From NCBI GenBank assembly GCA_022497145.1, contig MU385857.1, positions 744,001 to 808,000 of the forward strand: a stretch of DNA of 64,000 nucleotides, read 5' to 3'. Of the stretch, positions 11,437 to 21,722 are shown one piece after another. The translations under genes were made by a program, and so were the position numbers. This DNA is from Rostrohypoxylon terebratum (taxonomy: Eukaryota > Ascomycota > Sordariomycetes > Xylariales > Hypoxylaceae). Below the pieces are notes generated by a model. It saw nothing but the letters and a program-made list of their open reading frames with translations, had not been told where the DNA came from and did not search any database. Each line of letters opens with the position of its first letter. Positions within the stretch are counted from its first letter, which is position 1.

Positions 11437-12661
11437 CTAGAAGCATATACTGCAACTAATAAATAAAACTGAAATACTCTTTTAATTCCAGGATTTGGAC
11501 GCCAATCCATGCCGACATACTTGATTACATATAATAGTACGTACTGTACCTAGTCATGTGAATTCAGCCTTAGAAAGTTGGAGATAAGCTCTATCTAGTA
11601 ATAAGGGGCTACACGGGTCGATGCGGGTCGGTTGAATGGTAAATGGCGAATGGTGAATGGTCTTGACCTCCCTCGGAATGAGCCGAGCATGATGTAATAC
11701 AACATTGAAGGTACGTACATCGTGCAAGGTTTCAATGTTCTCGGTACTTTATGGGTAGGTAGGTACGTATGTATGTACTTCTATCCCTACTAAGTAAGGT
11801 GTTGCGACGTCTCAGACGTCACTTAGAGGAACCTGAGGAATTCAAGTGCGTTTCATGCAATAATATGGCTTGATCTAATCCCTTTTTCGTTTATTACCAT
11901 CTTCACCTGCTGTGGATTAATGCTGTGGCTGAGTCGACATAGTGTAAATCATCTCACTGCATTCAAGTTATACAAAGCTAAGTGCCTAGGTACACGTCAA
12001 TACCTGGTGTACTTGATGTACTTAGGATTGCATACTAGTAACTTCCAATGGGTATAACTCCAAAGTACTACATAAGATTTGGAGATACTACTACTATTAA
12101 GTAGGTAGATACTTCCAGTTTACGCATGGTCCCCTTCCAATTGGCTTACTTCTTTTAGCTCTCAGCCGCTCAAATCTGACCAAACGTTAATATGTGGATA
12201 GGTAGCAACATTGCGTCCCTGACACCTTGCGATCCCAGCGAACTTGTTACTAGGCTACTTCAATGTTGTTACTAAGACTTGTCATTTAACACCCCAAAGT
12301 CCTACCTAGGAACGTCCGAACTCTAACTTCTACCTTTTCCTATCTTAAGCTTACAAACTGTCAACCTCCTTTGACGATTCCATCACCTCCATCGTCTACA
12401 CAGCACTCGTGTCGTGTTAGTGAATATGGACAGCTAGTATCTTGTTGCGAGCAATTAAACCAAGCTTTTAGCTGTTGACCTGACATCGAACTCGAAACGA
12501 GACATCCGTCCTCCCGTAGCTTATTTCCCTTGTACTTTCAACAAGCAAGCATACAGCGTTTCAACCTGCACCGATGGTCCATTAATTCCAGATTCAAGAA
12601 ACCGTCGAATCCTCAGAAACCTTAGAAAACCTCAGACACGTACCTGCACGTCCTGCCGAAA
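11437..12661. other. Intergenic region upstream of TVP38
   Basis: About 1.2 kb with no gene. TAGGTA words occur at 11756-11790 and near 12100. The part next to the TVP38 start is C-rich leader-like sequence. Confidence 0.5.
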
Positions 12662-13882
12662 ATGCCACCCGATCCTCCCACCGAGGCCCGAGTGCTAATG
12701 CTCTCGGCCTCTCTGTCTCCCTCGCCTTCTCCCCTACCATCTCCCGCCCCATCACCTCGTCCGAACTCCCCGTCAACAGACGGCCCAGTACCACCGTGGG
12801 TGCGTCCGCATCCGCAACGTCAGCCTAATAGCCGGCGGTTATCGACACCGTACTCACGCTCCGCCGCCAACGGGGACGAAGCCCACCTACCTCTAGGCCA
12901 ACGGCTGATGCGCGGCAGCGTATCCCTAGCTAACAACATGCTGAAGTTATTCTACACGCTGACGCCCCTGCAACGCGTTCTCGCCGTTCTCGTCGTAATA
13001 GCTCTAAACGTACTCCTGATCCTTGGGATGGTATACTCGCATCGGATCTTCGCAGCTTTAGGCCCCATAGCCAAAGGCTGGCGCGCGTTACCCGGCGGCT
13101 GGGTCCTCGTCTTCCTAATGACCTGTCTATCTGCCTTCCCGCCCATGATCGGATACAGCACCTGCGTGACGATCGCCGGCTTCGTGTACGGGTTCCCCAG
13201 GGGATGGCCGATCGTAGCCGGGGCCACGGTCTTCGGCTCCCTCGCCGCCTTCCTCACAAGCCGCACCGTCTTCAGCGGGTACGTGCACTCGCTCGTCGGC
13301 GCAGACAAGCGGTTTGTAGCCCTAGGCCAGGTCCTCCGACGCGATGGCCTCCTCGTCCTCGCCGCGATCCGCTTCTGCCCCTTACCCTTCAGCCTCAGCA
13401 ACGGCTTCCTGGCCACGATCTCCACGATCACGCCCCTGCGCTTCGCGCTCGCGACAGCCATGGCCACGCCGAAACTGTGCGTCCACGTCTTCATCGGCAG
13501 CCGCCTCGCGCTGCTGGCCGAGAACGGCGACGAGATGGGCGTCGGCGACAAAATCATCAACTACCTCAGCATGCTCGTCGGCTCCCTCGTCGGCATCGCG
13601 CTCAGCCTGTTCATATACCGCCGCACGATGGCGCGTGCTAAGGAGCTCGCCCGCGAAGAGGCCGTGGAGAACGGCGTCCCTGTCGACGGCACCGCCACAG
13701 ATCTCGACTACGAGGATCTGGAGGAAGGCGTGCTGGGCGGTATCCGACAACGGCCCGGGGAAGCGGACGAGGCGGCGTTGATGGACGATGACGATATCTC
13801 GCTCTGGGAGACGGAGGGGATCGATGGCGGGTACCGAGATGAGGAGACCGACGGCGAGGGGAACGGGAAGCAGAAACGTTGA
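12662..13882 (+). CDS. TVP38: Golgi membrane protein Tvp38 (VTT/DedA family)
   Basis: A single-exon gene of 406 residues. The N-terminal 85 residues are disordered and Ser/Pro-rich. A set of hydrophobic segments follows: about 106-128 (AVLVVIALNVLLILGMVYSH), 146-195 with the re-entrant loop region YSTCVTIAGFVYGFPRGWPI, 235-285 (LLVLAAIRFCPLPFSLSNGF) and 310-330. The G-x-x-x-G and R-F-x-P-x-P patterns are those of the VTT domain, whose members include scramblases such as TMEM41B and VMP1. Yeast Tvp38 is found in Tlg2-containing vesicles of the late Golgi. The C-terminal tail is acidic and cytosolic. Third-position GC is very high here, so all other frames are open over part of the gene; those are shadows. 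Confidence 0.93.
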   Translation: MPPDPPTEARVLMLSASLSPSPSPLPSPAPSPRPNSPSTDGPVPPWVRPHPQRQPNSRRLSTPYSRSAANGDEAHLPLGQRLMRGSVSLANNMLKLFYTLTPLQRVLAVLVVIALNVLLILGMVYSHRIFAALGPIAKGWRALPGGWVLVFLMTCLSAFPPMIGYSTCVTIAGFVYGFPRGWPIVAGATVFGSLAAFLTSRTVFSGYVHSLVGADKRFVALGQVLRRDGLLVLAAIRFCPLPFSLSNGFLATISTITPLRFALATAMATPKLCVHVFIGSRLALLAENGDEMGVGDKIINYLSMLVGSLVGIALSLFIYRRTMARAKELAREEAVENGVPVDGTATDLDYEDLEEGVLGGIRQRPGEADEAALMDDDDISLWETEGIDGGYRDEETDGEGNGKQKR

Positions 13883-14531
13883 GACGGGATGAGGGTAGCT
13901 GTGCGTAGATAAAAATCATTATAATTTAGAAGTTTCTTGACGATGGGTGTTCGTGTTCGGAGTAGGGCAATGGGTATACTTGTTTGGCGTTCGGCGAGGT
14001 ACAGGTAGAGAGCATAAGATAGGGTCAACTTTACATTATTTGCATTTTTGGCATGGGGTTTTGGTCGGAATGTGTTTATGGGCATACAATAAGATCACAT
14101 CATTCAATTGAGTATAAGTTAGACGGGCACGGGAATATGGAAACAGTATAACAGGAGGTTTCGGAAACCAATTGGGTGCAATTTGCGATATTATATCGGG
14201 TGTTGGTCTTCGATGGTCATCATTATCAACTATCAAGCTAAAGCAAATTTCCTCTAGGGAAGGGTATCGTTCATCCTGTGCATCATGTCCCATTTCCTTA
14301 AACGCCTAACTGATGCTAATCATCCCCTGTGAAAAACAAACGCCTGCTGCTAAATCAATTCGTTCCTTAAAGAGCCCCGAGGGCTAAACATTTGTGCAAC
14401 ATGTCAATTTCCGATGATCCCACGCCAAGCTGTAAAAAAACGTCAAAACGTCAAAACGGCATAGAATGGCAGTAAACCTAGTTCGTAACTCATCATGAAT
14501 CCTCCTAACCACTGCGTCCGACTCTGTGGTA
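13883..14531. other. Convergent 3' spacer
   Basis: About 650 nt between TVP38 (+) and the Cys-Pro-motif orphan (-). I see nothing beyond 3' untranslated sequence. Confidence 0.45.
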
Positions 14532-16239
14532 TCAGTGCTGTCCCTGGAAGCTCTGCATGAACCGGATCGCATCCTCAATGGGATAGCCGATGAAGACAGG
14601 GCCAGTGAAAAGCATCTGCGGTCTATCTTGCTTACGATAGTCCGCTTCACTTGGGTTGATAAACGCAGGTTGAGGCTGTTGACTTGCCGCAACCGGTCGG
14701 TCATGCGCGGGGATAGAAGTCTGACTGCTTGTCGGAATATCGGCAAATCGAATAGAGCTCTTATCCTCGCGCTTGATAGGGCTAGATCCATTCATCATTC
14801 CCGTCATCTTCGTGTGATCGAAAGGACACTTTCCAGTTTTCTTCGCCGGTGCTCCATCCGGCTCCGGCGATAGCGACGAGGGAATCTTGACGGGTGCTGG
14901 GGGAGGTGACTCAGGTCGCTCTAATCCATTGCCATTGATTGGAGCATCAAAGACAGGCACTGAAATACCCCAAGGACGACTCGGAGACTCGCCCACACGG
15001 ACCTCCTTGAGGGGTCGATCGAAATGACTTGTTCTGTCCGAATCTTCGTCATGCTCTGGCTCCGGGGCAGTATGTTCTGGATCATCTGTAACGGTTGCGC
15101 TAACTGTCTGAGCCCAAGTTTCCACACGCTCATTTGAAGTCCTTTCAACCTCACTCTGAGGCCGTGTGTCTTGTTCGGGCAACATGGGTTGATGGATCCG
15201 ACTAAGACCTTCAACCATGCTAGCAAGATTGCCATATTTGGCGTCTAGCTTCTTGATATGATCCTCATTCTTTTGATACCTCCTCACGCAGACCTCGTGA
15301 CTTCTTGGTAGTTCGTGCTTGTGAGTCTCTAGGTAGTGAGCGATCTCTTCTGGCGAATGCTGGTCCAAGTAGCGAATCGGGCATTTGGATGCGGCAGGTT
15401 GCGAGGTTGGATCATCTCCCATAGCTGCACAGATAGGATCTTGAGAGTCGTGCTGGATAGTGTTCGGTTGATCTTGATGGATGCCGTCTTGTTTCTCTTC
15501 CGTACTAGGATTCGGCTGAGAAAAGGGACAGTTCAAGTTGCCCTTCTTTCCTTGGACAGTGAAATCTTGTTCGAGGATGGTCGAAAGAGTAGTCATGGTC
15601 GTGGGAGGGAAGCTATCTCTACTAGATCGACTGCTCTTGCTAGTAGCTGTCAAGGATGAGGCAACACGTCTCCCTTCCCTGATGATCACAGCAATCTGAT
15701 GTTTTGAATCAGACGTCTTCCTCTTGGGTAAGGGAACGAAGTTATTATTTGCTAGGGATGGATTGTGCAATTCGGGAGGGATTTGTAGATTCAGTAAGGT
15801 CTCCGAGATCTCTGGTGCCGCCGGGGCATATTTATCGGCTAGGTATTGGAACTGTCGGAACCGATGATGTTAGCCTCGGAAATCGGAAAGGATCATTTGT
15901 CATCAAAAGCATCTTTTTTTTTGGTGCGGTATATCAGAGTATTGTGGTATGTTGTCAAACACGGCTACATAAGAGCAACTCTTGATCTAGAGCTAATATA
16001 TCTCATCATATAAGGCGGAGAAGGAGGAGTACATAGTAAGAAGGAACATTGAATCTAACAGGCTAAGACGAATCTAGGACTGTTGTACTGTGGGAATTGG
16101 AAATATTATGCCGTACCTGCTCATGAGCATATCGGAGCTTATGCTCCAAGACGGTCTGTCTGTCGCTCAGGTTTTGAACTTCGTCTGCTAAGGCATTGAA
16201 AGACTCCACCAAGGTCTGAACGAGATTTTGACAATTCAT
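14532..16239 (-). CDS. Fungal orphan protein with three Cys-Pro motifs
   Basis: Exons 16239-16117 and 15851-14532 give 480 residues. The 265 nt intron has a GTACGG donor and an ACAG acceptor and joins HEQ to FQYLADKYAPAAPE in phase 0. An ATG-less extension further upstream is ignored. Residues 1-60 form a coiled coil (LVESFNALADEVQNL...). A compact block around 198-265 (KCPIRYLDQHSPEEIAHYL, then HKHELPRSHEVCVRRYQKN and LDAKYGNLASMVEGLSRIH) has spaced Cys and His and looks like the conserved core. Three Cys-Pro dipeptides occur: Cys149 (NCPFSQ), Cys198 (KCPIRY) and Cys383 (KCPFDHTK). The C-terminus, TGPVFIGYPIEDAIRFMQ, also looks constrained. I believe this is a family shared among filamentous ascomycetes, but I cannot name a function. 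The rest is Ser/Pro/Glu-rich and disordered. Confidence 0.85.
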
Positions 16240-17109
16240 AATCCGTTTGAGCTGTTGGGAGGCTGGGGAGGGTTGACGTAGCGTCGTGGTTTGTGAGAAG
16301 AGCCCTGATGATGCAGCTGATGATGAAGAGAAGAAAAAGAAGAAAAGATCCGACAGCCCCAATTATTTCATTATTTCGTTCCATTCGATCTTGCCATCTT
16401 GGTAAGCCCTGGGCTGCCTGGGGTAGTGTAGGCTCCAAGGTCCGATGTGGGGTTTCCAAGTTGTTTTCCCAATAGGAATGTTTAGTCGTCTACCTACGTA
16501 TTTATGTTACATAATGTCTATATATATAGATAGGTAACATTGTGATTTGGGAATGGATCTGGATCTGGGTTTGAGTTTGAGCTTGCAAACTTAACTTAAG
16601 ATTCTTGAGCACCTGATAGTTGGAACATCCGATAAATCGAAGATGTTTGATTGTGTTGTGCTGTATTGGTTAATTGGTTACCCATACCTACCTACTAGTA
16701 GTACCTAGTACCTACATAATATATGTATGTAGGTAGTACCTACCTAATGTATGGTGGATGCACCTACAGGCAGGTACTTCACAAGATATACATTAATATT
16801 ACATAGGTAGGTACCCTGCGTTCAGGTAAACTTTCTTAAGAAATACAACTTCGACGTCTCTTTTCGCCTATGTGACGGAAATTCAAAGAGTCATCTCTAA
16901 TGTGATTGTTATAAGCTCCCCATTCAAGTAATATTGGTGTATAAATCTTCTTATAAAGTACAGTTGAAAGCTCCACTCCCTTGGTATCGCGATTCTTCCC
17001 CGCTTAACCCAACGCCATACAGGTGGCTGCAAGAAGTAGCCGCAAGAGTAGCCGCATGACTTGGAAAATCAATCGGAACAAAAGTAACTCCAAAGAGTAA
17101 TTGTTAGGG
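16240..17109. promoter_or_regulatory. Divergent promoter region with TAGGTA/CTAGTA repeat cluster
   Basis: 870 nt between the starts of the Cys-Pro orphan (-) and the iminopeptidase (+). It carries a dense cluster of ACCTA/TAGGTA words at 16684-16760, followed by a further GTAGGTAC near 16806. Nothing codes here. Confidence 0.5.
16684..16760. repeat. ACCTACCTACTAGTA cluster
   Basis: Short direct and inverted ACCTA/TAGGT words, including TACCTAGTACCTA and GTATGTAGGTAGTACCTACC. Inverted pairs could pair into small hairpins. Confidence 0.7.
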
Positions 17110-18599
17110 ATGACCATCATCATGGCGCCAGTTGTAGCCCGTCTTGTTTCCGAAAGCAAGCCTTATCTTGTCCCAGGTTTGTGCATGATCATCTCTACTA
17201 TATAAAACCTAGGTATAGTCATCATACCTATCGGCTAACATGAGGTAAATCAGGCAAGATACTTGTGAAGGAATTGTGGTTCGAAGTCCCGTTAGACCAC
17301 TCCGATCCAAATTCAAAGCCTATAAAACTCTTCGCAAGGAGTGGCGTTAAGTATGTGCGACCTATCGTCGAATCATCCGAAGTCGAGCAAAGACCCTATC
17401 TGGTCTTCCTTCAAGGTGGCCCCGGCTTCGGCACCCCTTCACCTCAAGACTCAACAATATCCTCCTACTTTCTCGACAGGGGCTACGAGTTGCTCTTCTT
17501 AGACCAGCGTGGCACTGGGCTCAGCAGCACGATCTCCGCCAACTCGCTAGAGCTTATCGGCGGCCCACAGGAGCAAGCCGACTACCTCAAGTTCTTCAGG
17601 GCCGACACCCTCGTCAAGGATAGCGAGGCCGTCCGCCTATGTCTAACCAAGGACTACCCTCCCGGGAAGAAGAAGTGGTCTACCTTCGGCCAATCTTTCG
17701 GTGGCATGATGACCCTAACCTATCTCTCATTCGCGCCAGAAGGTCTCCGGGAATCCTTCATCACGGGTGGACTCGCCGCGTTAGATCGAGGTCCCGAGGA
17801 AGTGTATGCGGCTACCTATAAGAGGTGTATAGACCGCAACAACGCCTATTATAAGAAATTCCCGGACGACGTCGATACGGTGAAATGGATTGCGGAGAAA
17901 ATCCTGGAACTCGGCGGCGAGGAAGGTATCCCATTGCCTACGGGCAGTTTCCTGACGGTCCAACGATTAATGACTGTTGGTCTCAATTTCGGTGCTCACG
18001 GGGGCATCGACCGGGTTCACAATTATATAGTAAGGATGAAGGCGGACCTCGATCAGTTCGGCTCTTTTACCCGCTACACTTTGAATGAGCTAGAACAAGA
18101 CGGTGCTTGGGATATCGCCCCGATCTATACTCTGCTACATGAGCCGTGCTGGTGTTACGGGCCGGGCGTGGCTGGAAAATGGGCAGCGGAGCGAGTCGGT
18201 CAGGGCTTAGAAGAGTATCAATGGCTTCGGAAAGACTGGGCTGGGCCTGCGAGCTTAGGCGGCAAACCTCTATACTTCTCCGGCGAAATGATCTACCCCT
18301 TCCTCTTCGACACGTGTTCTGAGCTCACGAAGTTGAAAGAGACCGCACATATCCTTGCAAATTACACGGGATGGGCACCACTATATGACATACCGCAATT
18401 AGCGAAGAACGAAGTCCCCGTTTACGCGGCGGCCTATAACGACATGTACGTCGACTCCGACTTGGCTCGGGAAACAGCCTCTAGGATCAAGGGGATCAAG
18501 GTGTTCGAGACGAACGTTCTGTACCACAACGGCATACGCGCGCACCCAGAAGAAGTGATCCCGCAACTGCTCAAACTGCGCGACGACACCATAGATTAA
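17110..18599 (+). CDS. Proline iminopeptidase (S33 family alpha/beta hydrolase)
   Basis: Exons 17110-17176 and 17254-18599 give 470 residues. The first exon is needed because it supplies YLVPG, giving the family N-terminus SKPYLVPGKILVKELWFEVP; the intron has a GTTTGT donor and a CAG acceptor after a GCTAACATG branch site. The oxyanion loop reads LQGGPGFG, DQRGTGLSS follows, and the nucleophile elbow is GQSFGG with Ser170. A late Asp in AAYNDMYVDSD and a His in LYHNGIRAHPEE complete the triad. Family members remove N-terminal proline from small peptides in the cytosol. There is no signal peptide. The protein is long compared with bacterial enzymes (about 310) but normal for the fungal branch. 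A second ATG at 17122 is also possible. Confidence 0.92.
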
Positions 18600-18849
18600 A
18601 AATCAGTCTATATTTCGCAGTACCCATAGATATAACCAAGCTGACTCCTCAGTCGGCCGTGCATGAAAATAAGAAAACCGTAGCAATTCGTTAACAGGAT
18701 ATGAGACGCCATACCAAAACCACCACCAATCGTATCGTATCTCCAGTGATCTTCAGTTCTGCCCATCATTGTACATCCACTTGCACGTAGCCCATACTCT
18801 GCTTCTTGAGATAGATCCACCTAATAAGAGTCTTGTACACAGCCAACCC
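18600..18849. other. Convergent 3' spacer
   Basis: About 250 nt between the iminopeptidase (+) and the BTB gene (-); no feature seen. Confidence 0.4.
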
Positions 18850-20749
18850 TTAATAAAGTTCCCTCCACCCCTGCCTCCTAATAAACCCCCTCGGGTCCCC
18901 CGGTCCGAACGGCGGCACCCCTCCCGTCGGGAAAAGCGGCCTCTCCATCGCCGGCAAGTCGCCATGTTCCTCCTCGCGTCTCCCAAGCGTCTCCTTGAAC
19001 ATAAGCGCCCCGACCTCCGGGTGCTCATGGAAGAACTCGGCCGTCTGGTCGTGGGCGCGGCGCCACAAGTACGTATTTAAGAACCCGACTCGCGCGAATA
19101 TCATCCGGAGCAGCCTGTCGGACTCGGGCAGCCCTTCGTACAGCTTCCGGCATAGGTACAGGACCTCGATGTGTGCCGCGTCGGACCCGGCTGTCTCGAG
19201 CATGTCGATGCAGGAGCGCGCGATCGCGGATTTGAAGTCGTCGAGGAGGAACTTGTTCGCGCAGATGTACACGTCGATGTTGAGCTCGTACGTCAGCAGC
19301 CAGGTGCGCAGGTCTTGTCCCTGGATGCGGATCTCCTCGTTGGGGTTGCTGCCATTGTTGTTGTTGTTAGTGTTCGAGTTAGGGTTGTTATTATTGGTGT
19401 TGTCGTTCGAGGTGTTGACGTTTCCGCCGTTCGCCGCGGGAGGCGGTGGCCGGTTCGGGCGTCGCCGCCGGTTGTTGTTGCGCTGGCGAGGCGGATCTAC
19501 GTTCATCACTACAACTCCCGGTCCCATTTGCATGGGCATGGGACCTGGCGGCGGTGGGGGGAGACGAGGTGCCACTTTGGTAATGAGTCAGTAACTTCTT
19601 CCGTGAACATATTTAGCAGCTTTAAGCATCTTTCGGCAGCATGCACTTCTTATCTAAGAAGTTCTCGCTCATGGGGTAGACTGCGAGAGAAAAAGTGACT
19701 TCTCAATATAACATACTACAGTTCCAGCAAGGTGGTCCACCTCTCGTCAAACATTGTCGACATCCACAGCCAGGCCGGTGTGTCCCGGGATGTTTCCGCC
19801 TTTCTCTCTCCCAGTGGCGGGTTTCTCGTCTTCGTCTCCTCTCTCGCCGTCTTAGGCTACGGGCAGTAGAAGAATCGCTTAGGATGCTCGCGCTAGAATC
19901 GGAGTCCGAAGCAGCGTGCTCATCTTCTCTTCGAGCGTTCACCTTATCATCGGGAACTACTCTTGATTAGAACACTTCCCCCTTTCACCGGAAAGCTAGA
20001 AACTGACTGAGTACCGTCGCTGCGGCCTTGATGGGAACATATTTGTTCTCGTAGAGGAAGGCTACGACGAAGTGAAATATTGCCGGGTCCTCTTCCGGTA
20101 GTTCCATAGCCTGAGCCTCCGATTCCATGAATTCGCCGCATAGCGCTTTCTTGAAGAACTCTGCTTTTATCAAGACACTCTTGTGGACCTGATATCTCTC
20201 AGTTGCCAGATCTGATTACCAATAATGCGACTCACGTAAAATGTCTGGCAATCCGGTGCGGTCCCTACACGGAGAGGAATGATCGGAGAGTTGAATCGTC
20301 TGCGATATGTGACTTAGCGAAGCTGGCTCTTGAGATACAATGCATGTGGTCAAAGGCGCTATAGATGGACAATGACGTTTGTATTAACTTGGATATCAAG
20401 TCGGGCTAACAAGCTCGCTTGAGATGCGCAGGTCAGATAACATCCTCGTCGCATTTTATCGCGGTTAGAGATGTTATCAATGAGCCATACGGAGGGGATC
20501 GAGGGGATCTTTAGCGCATCAAATTGGAGTTTTCTACGCTTACCCGTCGGCTGATGTCAGCCATAGGTCCTCTTTTGGATCGATAACTTCATCGCGCTGC
20601 CCGACCTGGTGCATTGAATCTAAGACGACGACTGGCGGGGGAATAACGGACGGCGCTCTCGTAACATCGCCGAGAGTCGTCGTCCTCGCGCTCGATCCAC
20701 TACTAGGTCCTTCGCCGGCATTCTCCGCCCGAGCCGTGGTGGAAACCAT
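18850..20749 (-). CDS. BTB/POZ domain protein with Cys-rich segment
   Basis: Five exons: 20749-20544, 20299-20236, 20188-20008, 19956-19717 and 19574-18850; they sum to 471 residues. The junctions rebuild a BTB fold from about residue 68: GRFNSPIIPLRVG, then DCQTFYVHKSVLIKAEFF, a LPEEDPAIFHFVVAFLYEN strand-helix pair and KYVPIKAAATVLIPDD. After the BTB comes an acidic/Ser stretch, an Arg-rich run (RSLRRRERRRRRETR), a Cys cluster (CGCRQC and PPCWNC), a Pro-rich segment and an Asn-rich linker. The C-terminal 150 residues (LRTWLLTYELNIDVYICANK...) are helical and resemble the region that follows BTB in fungal proteins. Two splice sites are less certain: the AAG acceptor before 19574 and the GTCAGT donor after 20008. 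The role may be as a substrate adaptor or transcriptional scaffold, which is inference. Confidence 0.82.
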
Positions 20750-21722
20750 CGTGATGAGGTGAGCCGCTTCCGCTAGTAAGAGCGGAGAAGCTAAGAGCCC
20801 AAAATTCTTATAAAGGAGGGGAGAACTTGGACCTTGGAACTTGGAACATGGAACTTGGAACTTGGTGTTAATCAGATTGCCGAATGGTATGCCAAGATTC
20901 CCAATCTACCACAGGAGTCGTGAACGGAATATAAATGTGGAAGTGCTACCTTTAACCGACTACGCAGAGAGTCACTTGTGTTCCGTTCTTGGATATTTTC
21001 TGTCGGCTATTGCCGATCCCTGGGCAACCGAACGCGAAGAGCCTGGAAAAGGCTTTAGGAAGGGCCTAGAATTAGGACGAAATCCAATGTATCGAAATGT
21101 ATCACACCCTTTTTGCGCAGCCTAACAGCGCTTTGGCGATTAGAGCGCATACCTGCGCGGTAAACCATATCATCTACGCTAGTGTTGGGTATGGCCAAAT
21201 AGTAAAGTATGGGAAAAAAGTGCGAAAAAATGCCTGTCATACTTTGAGAAGGGGGGGTTGTAGTGTTCATCCGTGAACAGGGTCAGCCTGCAGCTCACTT
21301 GTTGGTGACTGGACGAGACGTCCCTTGTAAGTGGCTGAAGCGTCGAGGCAACCAACAGCGCGGCTGCAGTGACCGAGACGCCATGGACGTTGCGAAGAAA
21401 AAAAAAAGATCGACTTGTCTCGGGGGTTACGCCGCAGCAACTCGAGTGTCCCAAGTGACATAAGTGACTTCTACCAGCCACCCTATAAAAACCTAACATC
21501 GGACCTGATTCAATTAGAATTATCTAATAGGGTACTCAAGATTGGCGAGTTGGCAAGTTCCAAGTTGGAGATTCAATAAGGCTTATCGAATCACAGACAC
21601 TGCAGACACTGCCTGAATTGGTGTACTCAAATGACGGCTTAAATGACGGAGCGAGGCCAGGTACAATAGGACGAGAGGACCACAGGACCAGAGGGAGTTG
21701 GGGTAATACCGCGGGCCGCATC
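20750..21722. other. Spacer between BTB gene start and HELQ-like gene end
   Basis: 973 nt. It holds a tandem GGAACTT-type repeat (20824-20865), probably in the BTB promoter, and a run of A near 21400. ORFs 20841-21125 and 21263-21463 have no recognisable content and are not called. Confidence 0.45.
20824..20865. repeat. Tandem (TTGGAAC)n-like repeat
   Basis: About six imperfect 7 nt units (ACTTGG/ACCTTGG/AACTTGG/AACATGG). It lies about 75-115 nt upstream of the BTB start codon. Confidence 0.8.

Noticed and set aside
13204..13781. Several long ORFs in other frames within TVP38
   Set aside because: They are a result of very high third-position GC; translations are Arg/Ser/Ala-rich and the Tvp38 frame explains the region.
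17279..17292. GGTTCGAAGTCC, resembling a tRNA B box
   Set aside because: It lies in the iminopeptidase coding exon, and no A box or tRNA fold is found around it.
19171..19698. 175-codon ORF on the + strand opposite the BTB gene
   Set aside because: Val/Arg-rich shadow of the Asn- and Pro-rich BTB protein frame; no start context or domain.
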